Shown one piece after another: positions 1-6,605 of a stretch of 22,359 nucleotides of DNA. Made by a program: the position numbers and the translations under genes. Numbering within the stretch: the first letter of the stretch is position 1; each line of letters begins with the position of its first letter. The DNA lies in the NCBI GenBank assembly GCA_943704425.1, contig CALSCP010002553.1, positions 1 to 22,359 on the forward strand. Reading direction: 5' to 3'. The DNA comes from Ministeria vibrans ATCC 50519 (lineage: Eukaryota; Opisthokonta; Filasterea). The notes below the pieces were generated by a model that had not been told where the DNA came from, did no database searches, and was given only the letters and a program-made list of their open reading frames with translations.

Positions 1-26
1 TTTTTTTTTTTTTTTTTTTTTTTTTT
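1..26. repeat. Poly-T run at window edge
   Basis: The window opens with 26 T residues. On the minus strand this is poly-A lying within the intron that follows the dehydrogenase first exon. It is either an intronic homopolymer or a contig-edge artefact; nothing else distinguishes the two. Confidence 0.9.
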
Positions 27-139
27 AGGACTGGTCAAAAGGAGGAAATGAGACAAAAGAAGAAGGATGTGTGGTTAAAGACGGAAGGGATGGGTTGCGG
101 ATGAACTGCAGGGAGGGGCGGGGGCGGGCAAGAACGCAC

Positions 140-298
140 CTGGATGTGCAGGCGACCGCTCTTGATCGCGTGGACGATTGTTTCGTTGATGTCGACTGCT
201 GTGACCTTACGGCCGGAGCGGGCGAGGATCAGAGCCATGGGCAGGCCGACGTAGCCGGCACCGACCATGCATACTGAGCTGGCAGCGGAAGAGGGCAT
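140..298 (-). CDS. Nucleotide-sugar dehydrogenase, first coding exon (partial)
   Basis: The exon starts at the ATG at 298 and gives 53 codons, ending in CAG at 140 before a GTGCGT donor (phase 0); the rest lies beyond the left edge. Residues 9–18 carry the Rossmann dinucleotide-binding glycine motif (VCMVGAGYVGLP), followed by a beta strand ending in TAVDIN, the acidic NAD-ribose-binding position, and then AIKSGRLHI. These are hallmarks of the UDP-glucose/GDP-mannose dehydrogenase family, which oxidises a nucleotide sugar twice with NAD to a uronic acid. The GLP after the glycine motif and the I..G..HI ending look more like bacterial UDP-N-acetylmannosamine dehydrogenases (WecC type) than animal UGDH, which has GGP at that place. 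Substrate is therefore uncertain. The gene is divergent from the thioredoxin gene 153 bp away. Confidence 0.8.
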
Positions 299-451
299 AG
301 TGTAAATTAGGCAGGTGAGAAAATTGTATTGATTATTTTGATCTGAGTTAGTAGTGGGTGTGATATCTGATTATCTGTGATCTTTCAAGACTTTCATCTT
401 TGCAGTTTGGAACTTTGGATTATATTTGTTAATTGTTTTCATCTTTTTGTC
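299..451. promoter_or_regulatory. Divergent promoter between dehydrogenase and thioredoxin genes
   Basis: This 153-bp space separates the start codons of two divergent genes, so both 5' UTRs and core promoters must fit here unless there are upstream non-coding exons. It is AT-rich. I see no convincing TATA box or other named element. Confidence 0.4.
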
Positions 452-1234
452 ATGCTTGCACTGCGACGAGTGGCGACGCTGCAGGGGCTTGCCCGCCTCG
501 GTGGACTTGGAGTCTCTTCGCAGCGATATGCCTCAACAACCACAACTGTCTTTGACATTGGCAGTGAGACTGAATTTACAGACAAGGTAGAGAAGTCACC
601 GGTGCCGGTCATTGTGGACTTTCACGCTGGGTAAGGAGGCAGAACAAAAAATATACATAAAAAAAGAGAGTGAGAGAAAAAAAAAAAGTTGTTTCATTTT
701 GTTCTTTTCACTCACCTCACCAACAGCACCATTAGCGTGCATACGATCAACAAACACGTCGTACATGCGATTGTGCGTGCGTGCACGACGATCATATCGT
801 TCCTTCGTGTCTCATCCCATCTTATTCGTGACAATAGCACATCTCTTTCCTCTTTCTGTCTCACTTTTCTCATCGATATTCCCTCCACACACGCACACAC
901 ACAGATGGTGCGGTCCTTGCCGAATGCTCGGACCTCGTCTTGAAAAGGCGGTTGCAGCAGAAGGTAAACACACACACACACACACACACTGATTCAACTG
1001 TGTGTGAAACTGTGTGTGTCTCTCTCTCTTACTGCGACTCGAACCTGGCACTTAGGTGGTAACATGCGACTTGCGCGAATTGACATCGATGATCTTTCTG
1101 AGCTTGCATCGAGATTCAACGTCAGCAGCATTCCCTTTGTGGTGGGCTATGCGGGCGGCAAACGTGTCGCCGAGTTTCTGGGAAACGTACCGGATCCCAA
1201 ACTCAACGAGTTTCTCGAGACGCTCAAAAAGTGA
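452..1234 (+). CDS. TXN2: Mitochondrial thioredoxin (Trx2)
   Basis: Three exons (452–630, 905–963, 1056–1234; introns 631–904 and 964–1055, donors GTAAGG and GTAAAC) give 138 residues. Residues 1–27 (MLALRRVATLQGLARLGGLG...) are Arg/Leu-rich with no acidic residue, a typical mitochondrial targeting peptide. The thioredoxin fold follows, with the redox site WCGPC at residues 61–65 in the context [20 protein letters not shown], which matches animal mitochondrial Trx2 closely. The cis-proline is in SSIPF, and the last helix is LNEFLETLKK. It is expected to reduce matrix disulfides such as peroxiredoxin 3, using thioredoxin reductase 2 and NADPH. The first intron falls just before the active-site WCGPC. 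Both introns contain CA microsatellites. The start at 452 is chosen because it gives the presequence; the open frame upstream lacks an ATG-led alternative with such character. Confidence 0.93.
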
Positions 1235-1627
1235 TTGAGCAGTAGTAATGCTTCTTCTCTTATTGTTTGCAATACAATGCAGTGTAAAAGGTTTTTATTT
1301 TATTTTTCTAATCTTCGTGTGAACATTGAACAACAAGATCAAGATTATTGACGCTCAAAAAGAGATCGAGCAATAGTAATCCTGTGCCTTTGTACATTCT
1401 TCTCATGGGTGTATCAGTGGGTCTATGGGCTTCTTTCGGGACATTCTCGTCTTGAAGTCTACGGCGGAAGTATTGTTTGTATAATGTCTTGTTTTGACAT
1501 TGAGTACAGCTCTCGATTCTCTTTAAATTTAATTTTCCTAGTAGTTTTCTCTTTTTGATTGCAATACAACGCAGTGTAAAAGGGGGTTTTCTAATCTTCT
1601 TGTGAATATTGATTATTGAACAGCAAG
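1220..1627 (+). repeat. Degenerate tandem duplication of the thioredoxin 3' end
   Basis: The last codons of the thioredoxin gene plus its flank occur twice. Block A (1220–1249, ACGCTCAAAAAGTGATTGAG and onward, including the stop codon) reappears at 1351–1380 as ACGCTCAAAAAGAGATCGAG. Block B (about 1266–1340, starting TTGCAATACAATGCAGTG) reappears at about 1558–1627 with a few substitutions and small indels. The order is A-B-A'-B', so this is a tandem duplication of about 130 bp, with about 160 bp of extra sequence inside the second unit. The stop codon is not kept in A'. Confidence 0.8.
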
Positions 1628-1706
1628 AAAATTTTACGCATACGACAACTCACACTTTCAATAACACACGCTCTCTCTTTTCATTATATTCTTTTTCTTC
1701 TTCTGT
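1235..1706. other. Convergent intergenic region, thioredoxin/TPC
   Basis: This is the 3' space between two convergent genes. Apart from the duplicated thioredoxin 3' end described separately, it is AT-rich with no coding potential. I see no canonical AATAAA signal on either strand close to either stop codon. Confidence 0.6.
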
Positions 1707-3378
1707 TTACATGATTTCACCAACATCGAGGGCGTTGGGCTCGGACGAAACGGGCACCTGGCGAGGCCAAACGCCAAACCCAAGGTCTTCGTGGGTGCGA
1801 AGGGCTGCGCGTAGTGCCTCCTCGCTGGGCTCGTCGAGCTGACTGCGAAACATCTCGTAGACAAGGTTGTTGTTGACCTTGAGCGCCTTGTGGTGGTAGT
1901 CGCTGTAGGAGGTGGCGGGTGGAACGCTGCCGGTGCTACTGAGGCGCTCGTCGTCACCGACGAGGGACTCAGCGTCGCCGCTGAGCAGGCGGCGCATCGA
2001 GTCGTGCGCGTCGAGCGCCTGTTGTCTCTCCTCGGCAAGTACTTCGTTCTCGCGCATGGTCGCCTCCCACTTGAGAATGAACGCCTCAAGGACGAGCGCA
2101 ATAAAGAGGTTGAGGACAAAGATGACGGCGACGACAAACCACACAATGAAGTAAACACGCGTCCACTGGTTCTGCGTGACGATCGCAAACGCATTCATAC
2201 TAATGTACCAGTTATTGACAATCATCTGTTCCCACAGAACGACCATGGCCTGCGGCAGATTGTCAAAGTTGTTGCGGTAAAACTCGCCGCCGATGTAGTC
2301 GGCGTCGTTCAAGAGGAGCGGATTAGTGCCGTTGTGGTAGCTGTTGAGCGTCTTGTACGCAAACATGTCCATGCCAACGACGGAAAAGAAGTAGTAAAAG
2401 ATGATGACAAAGCCGGCGAAGATGCGCAGCGACATGAGGATGTTAAGCAAGATGATGGCAACGCCGCGGAAGCGCTGGACCTGGGGGACGACGCGGAAGA
2501 GACGCAGCACAAAGAGCATGTTCAGAATGCGGCCCCACGTCCAGTCGCTCTCGGAAGGGTCGGGCAGAAGGTGCGCAGCAAACTCGACGAAGACGAGGGC
2601 GACGACGACGGCCAAATCGACCACGTTGAACCAGTTTGTGGTGAGATAGCGCACAAAGCCCTTGCCGACAATGCGCAGGATGAGCTCGATGACAAAGATG
2701 ACGATAAAGATGGCGTTGAGAATGGGAAAGACGGAGTCGCGCGAGCCGTCCGGCTGACCCGGCGGCCCAATGGCAATGGCGACAATAATGGCGTTGGCGA
2801 GAATGAGAAAGTTGGTGGTCCAGTAGAAAAGCTTGTTCTTGACAATGCGGCGGATGGCGAGGCGGAAGCGGCTGTTGCGCAGCAAGTGGATGGTGGCGGC
2901 GCGGTCGCGCTGTTCGCTGGACGACGTCTCACTTTCGTCGATGTGGTAGCCAAGCAGATCGAACATGGCGTTGTACTGGGTAACGGTGACGTGCTGGCTC
3001 TGAAGCGATGCCAGGTAATCGTCCATGTATGGGAGGTAGTTGCGGGGCAGCCGCATGAGACGTGTGACGCGGACCACCGTCGACATGGACACCGTCTCGG
3101 TGGGGTACACGCCGACGCCATTGGAGGCGTCCGTCGACGCCATTGAGACAACGCCGCTCATGGAGCCGTCGGTGGCCGGGTCAGTGACCACGATAGGCCC
3201 CGGTGCAATGCGCCGCAGACACGCAAAGCTGGCGCGGATGCCCAGACGGCGACGAATAAACGTAGTCTGCATCGAGTTGCGCAGGTGGTCGCGAAACTCG
3301 TTGTAGATGACAGCCGTAAGCAGGTTCATGAAAAGGTACAAGCCGACGGCAAGGTACACAAAGAAAAACAGAAAGTAC
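1707..3378 (-). CDS. TPCN2: Two-pore channel, C-terminal half (domain I S6 to end)
   Basis: One long exon opens at an acceptor CAG (3381–3379) and runs 556 codons to a stop at 1707. It begins inside transmembrane helix S6 of repeat I (FFFVYLAVGLYLFMNLLTAV), followed by YNEFRDHLRNSMQTTFIRRR, closely like animal TPC2. A linker follows, then repeat II: S1 (WTTNFLILANAIIVAIA), S2–S3, an arginine-bearing S4 (MLFVLRLFRVVPQVQRFRG), S5, a pore with filter VNN (MIVNNWYISM) and S6 (FNLFIALVLEAF by position, read as VLNLFIALVLEAF). A short cytosolic tail follows. TPCs are endolysosomal cation channels gated by PI(3,5)P2 or NAADP; the Asn of filter II favours sodium over potassium in animal TPCs. The missing repeat I is encoded in matching phase at 11173–12942. 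Protein identity is certain; the gene break is discussed in the findings. Confidence 0.95.
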
Positions 3379-3484
3379 CTGAATTTTTGAAATAATAATT
3401 AGTATTGGTGTGTCCCTGCTTGTGCACGTGTGTGTCTTGTGAAAGCGCGTTTGTCTCTCTCATTGAATCTATCTCCACCTTCAA

Positions 3485-3495
3485 GTATGTATGTA

Positions 3496-3533
<38 letters not shown>
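3485..3533. repeat. GTAT/GT microsatellite, probable junction
   Basis: This run of GTAT then GT dinucleotides separates the TPC intron stub on its left from syntrophin exons on its right. Because the two sides belong to different, incomplete genes on opposite strands, the repeat is a likely point of misjoin or recombination. Confidence 0.75.
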
Positions 3534-3560
3534 CCATAAAATACGAAACGTGTCTCTTAG

Positions 3561-4264
3561 ATGTGCGATTTCGTTTGGAACTCCCGAAGAGGGTCGCGAA
3601 TGGTTTCTGGCACTGCAGCTCAACACTCGAACAGTCGATCATGCTCACTTGGCAAACGTGCACTAATCAAAACAAAACACACATGCACATACTCGTCCAT
3701 TTACTCATTCACATATGTTTTGTTTTGTTTTGTCGGGGGAGTAGAAGCGCAAACATGACATTCCGCGGAATTTTGATGGAGAATTCATCAAAGTACATAC
3801 GACAATCAAAGAGAGTGAAAATGATAGTATTATCCTCATTTCAATTATTGTTGTCCTCTCTCCTCTTTCTCTCTATCTATCACTTTTGTTTTCTTCACTC
3901 TCTATCACTTTGATTCTTTCACTCTATCATTTTGTTTCCCTCTATTACTTTGTTTTCTTTTTCTCTATTACTTTTTATCTTTCTCCCTTCTCTCTGTCTG
4001 TCTGTCTGTCTGCCTTGGATTCAGGTCGGTTGGATATGTGAGTTGTCGCGCGACAATCAAACGTGGAAGTGGGGTTACATTGCGCTGTCCAATTTTGACA
4101 TGAACTTTTACAATTGCGCTCCGGTACGCAACAAAGGCCATATAAAAAACATGAAATTCAATTTTGAGCAATATTTAGGGAACGGAAGAAGAGTTTAACG
4201 ATCCGTTTTTGAGTATTCCATTGTTGCACATTCGAGCGCGTCTGATTGCGCCGTCTGAGCGAAA
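3561..4264 (+). CDS. Syntrophin-like gene, internal exons (truncated both sides)
   Basis: Four exons can be placed: 3561–3657, 3745–3792, 4025–4123 and 4179–4264, with the last three donors GTACAT, GTACGC and GTACGT. Joined in frame they read FGTPEEGREWFLALQLNT, then KRKHDIPRNFDGEFIK, then VGWICELSRDNQTWKWGYIA and YNCAP, then GTEEEFNDPFLSIPLLHIRA. This matches the syntrophin region between the end of the split first PH domain and the start of the second: animal syntrophins have ...KQIGWL.E... then ...PLIATRLVHSG. Syntrophins are dystrophin-complex adaptors that bind membranes and signalling proteins. No PDZ, earlier PH or C-terminal SU exons are present; a GT microsatellite lies on the left and a GA-rich satellite on the right. 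The first exon and its weak GTGCAC donor are less certain than the other three. Confidence 0.65.
3830..3985. repeat. Pyrimidine-rich satellite with TATCACTTTG core
   Basis: Within the intron between syntrophin exons 2 and 3 there are about five degenerate copies of a unit with the core CTATCACTTTGTTTTC. This is the reverse complement of the unit found at 4286–4572, so the two arrays face each other across two exons. Confidence 0.7.
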
Positions 4265-4285
4265 GTACGTTGAGTGCGAGCGAGG

Positions 4286-4327
4286 CAGAGAGAGAGAGAG
4301 AGAGGAGGGAGAGAGAAAGAAACAAAG

Positions 4328-4404
<77 letters not shown>

Positions 4405-4572
4405 GAGAGAGAAAGGAGGGAGCAAGAAACAAAGTGATAGAGAGAGAGAAACAAAGTGATAGAGAGAGAGAGAGAGAGTGAGAGAGAGAGAGAAAGGAGG
4501 GAGCAAGAAACAAAGTGATAGAGAGAAAGAAACAAAGTGATAGAGGGAGAGAAACAGAGTGATAGAGGGAGT
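4286..4572. repeat. GA-rich satellite with CAAAGTGATAGAG core
   Basis: A long (GA)n tract is interspersed with about six copies of GAAACAAAGTGATAGAG. It is purine-only on the plus strand for nearly 290 bp. The syntrophin gene stops on its left and the WDR53-like gene stops on its right, so it marks another probable join. Confidence 0.85.
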
Positions 4573-4621
4573 GAGATGCACTATGTTTCCCCCCAGCGAA
4601 ATCTCCATTCAACTACCCCAC

Positions 4622-5175
4622 CTGCCATGGCTGTTTCGGACGCAACAGCGTTGCCATACACACTGCTCGTTTGTGCGCCTTCAATTTGCGCACAGTGCGG
4701 CGGGTGGTTGTATCGAACACCACGACAGCGCCCGTGTCGTCGCACACGGCAAGCTTGGCCTTGTTGCGCGCCAAGGAGAAGGCATTGATCTCGTCATCGG
4801 CAACAGACTCACTCCACAGTGCTGAGCTCATGTTGCGTACATCCCACTGGTGCACGGTGGTGCCCGTCGTGGCGTACAAATGCGGCGGCGCAAGCGAGAC
4901 AGTTGAGACTACGCAATAAACACACAAGGTATGAGTCTGATGCGCTGATCGGTGTTGTGCTACGGGGGGCATGGAGTACCATCAACCCCGACACTGCCGT
5001 CGCGCGGTGCGGCACACAGAGCGTCCGACTGCAACACACACGAACCGGGTGCGACGCGATCATCCCACACGGACAGTCGCCCGCCACTATCCCCCGCCGC
5101 CACAAGCGATCCGGTAGCGTCCACACACAGAAGTTCCTTGCACGCTGGGTTAACCAGTGCCTCTAGCTCGATCAT
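4622..5175 (-). CDS. WDR53: WD40-repeat protein WDR53-like, 5' part (truncated)
   Basis: Exon 1 (5175–4980) starts at ATG; a 71-nt intron (donor GTACTC) leads to exon 2 (4908–4622), which ends in CAG before GTGGGG at phase 0. The 161 residues contain WD repeats: LLCVDATGSLVAAGDSGG then RLSVWDDR; LYATTGTTVHQWDVRN; and EINAFSLARNKAKLAVCDDT then GAVVVFDTTTRRTVRKLKAH. The order and spacing, including DDEIN...DDTGA...LKAH and ...RPKQPW, follow animal WDR53, a small WD40 protein thought to be a DDB1–CUL4 substrate receptor. Animal WDR53 is about 358 residues, so roughly the C-terminal half is absent. No further exon is visible downstream on this strand: a GA satellite and then opposite-strand syntrophin exons follow. 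The gene is divergent from the coiled-coil gene at 5451. Confidence 0.75.
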
Positions 5176-5450
5176 TTTGAAAGAATACGAAACTAATTAT
5201 TTTGATATTGGAAAAATCACTCAAGGGAATTATCGACACCAACTCCGAATTCCTTAGTCCGAAGGGATTAGAGAGCAGGGCGGAGACCAGAGATTCAAGA
5301 GTCTAGATTGAGATTCAAGATAAGGTTTCTTCCTTTCTGACTGACAGGGCATTGAGGGCAAAGTTCAAACTCAATTTTCTCTGATTCTCTCAGGACTCAG
5401 TAGTCTTTTTATTCCAAATCTGACGTCGGACTCTCGAGCCCGATACCAAA
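5176..5450. promoter_or_regulatory. Divergent promoter, WDR53-like/coiled-coil gene
   Basis: The 275-bp space separates two divergent start codons. It contains short repeats of GAGATTCAAGA (about 5290–5325) and no clear TATA box. A CAAAATG context precedes the ATG at 5451. Confidence 0.4.
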
Positions 5451-6406
5451 ATGTCTCGTTCGCGTCGCCGGAGCAATTCGTTTCGCGGCGAATCCATGCA
5501 CGACTCGATGCGCGGTGCGTGTGACGTGATCGCGGCGGCAGCGGCAAGCGGCAACACGGACGGCAGTCAAGCGGCCTCTTCGGCGCCGTCCGTCGTCGTG
5601 TCGCCGGGCGCGTCGAGCCTCAGTCTTGCAGCGGCGTCTGGGGCGAGCGCGGGCGACGGGTCGCTCGTCGCAAACACAGTGGGCTGGACGTCGTCTGGGA
5701 GCGTCAGAAGGCCTCCAGGGGCCCCTCCGCTCTCGCAGCTGACCATCAAGGATGTGGTGCGCAAGCGCAACCAGGTCCTCAAGCTGCCCCCTCCAACCGT
5801 CGAGGAAACAGCCGAGTTCTTCTCACTTGTCGACATTTACATCACAGATGATCTCTTGAAAACCAGCCGTTTTTGGTACGAGCCCGCCTCTCTCTGACCC
5901 CCCCATTGCCTTGCTACGTACATACCACACTTCTTTCATCTGTGCGCCGCGCCATTCTTCTCACTTTTATCGACTGCTCTTTTATTTTTTACTTTCATTA
6001 TTATTATTATTAATTTTTTTTTTTCAAAAAAAATCTCTCGATTGTTCTGCGCGCCCCTCGCCCGTTCCCCTAGTCCTCGTGCGAAGCACCCATTCCAATG
6101 CGCTCTATTTGTGCATTCTGGTTCCTCTTTTTTGTTTTATTCTTGTTTCGCACTCTTCTTTTGTTTGAGTGGGTACCAAGATCTGATCTGTGTTCTTCCT
6201 CTGATAGCAACGACGCCGAATACGAGGCGACCAGGAGACAAATTACCGACTTGGCGGTGCGCATTCACGCCGAGTATCAACGCAAAGAGGAGAATTCGGC
6301 AAAGCTGAGCGAGTCGGAGTTTGCGCTTAAGGCTATTGTGGACGATGTCATTTCGCGTCTCATGCTGCGCGATCAGGTAGCAGCGCAAAAAGGAGGGCAA
6401 GTGTGA
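5451..6406 (+). CDS. Unidentified small protein with C-terminal coiled coil
   Basis: Two exons (5451–5875 and 6208–6406; donor GTACGA, acceptor GATAG) join in phase 2 to give 207 residues. Residues 1–100 are low complexity (Ala/Ser/Gly-rich after a basic SRSRRRSNS start). From about residue 105 the sequence becomes ordered: IKDVVRKRNQVLKLPPPTVE, EFFSLVDIYITDDLLKTSRF, then a predicted helix/coiled coil to the end (EYEATRRQITDLAVRIHAEY; KAIVDDVISRLMLRDQ). I do not recognise the family. The size and helical C-terminal half would suit a small subunit of a scaffolding or tethering complex, but that is a guess. The final CAA is followed by GTGTGAG, which could act as a donor, so a further exon cannot be fully excluded, though the convergent gene ends only 195 bp away. 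An ATTAAA poly(A)-like hexamer lies near 6540. Confidence 0.7.
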
Positions 6407-6600
6407 GAAACTGTTTGAGTTGACCCTGTGAGTGTTTGTGTGTGTCAGTATGTGTGTGCGTGTGTTTGTGTGTGTGTGTGACACTCTCACAGAGAGACAG
6501 AGTAAGAGAGAGTGAGTGAAATCATGGATTGAGTTGTACATTAAAACTTTATATTAATATCCACACCAAATTTAGTGAGTATAATTTACACTGTCTTCAT
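6407..6600. other. Convergent 3' space with GT microsatellite and ATTAAA
   Basis: The space between two convergent stops contains GT repeats (about 6430–6480), a short purine tract and the hexamer ATTAAA at about 6540, a likely cleavage signal for the plus-strand gene. Confidence 0.5.
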
Positions 6601-6605
6601 TTATT
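6600..6605 (-). terminator. AATAAA overlapping the stop codon of the IQ-motif gene
   Basis: On the minus strand the end of the gene reads GAATAAATG: the TAA stop is embedded in a perfect AATAAA poly(A) hexamer. If used, the 3' UTR would be only about 10–30 nt. Confidence 0.35.

Noticed and set aside
1038-1050. GACTCGAACCTGG in the thioredoxin intron, resembling a tRNA T-arm
   Set aside because: No cloverleaf can be formed with the neighbouring sequence, and it sits in the polypyrimidine end of a well-supported intron.
1890-3146. A 418-codon plus-strand open frame opposite the TPC C-terminal half
   Set aside because: It is an antisense shadow: composition is Val/Asp/Glu-rich as expected from reversed hydrophobic codons, with no recognisable domain, and the minus strand encodes a clear channel.
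4158-4612. Long open frames rich in Ser-Leu or Arg-Glu across the GA satellite
   Set aside because: They are produced by dinucleotide repeats in any frame and have no other coding evidence.
4559-4825. Plus-strand frame after a CCCCCCAG acceptor that could continue the syntrophin gene
   Set aside because: The phase would fit, but the peptide has no syntrophin similarity and is fully antisense to conserved WD repeats of the WDR53-like gene.
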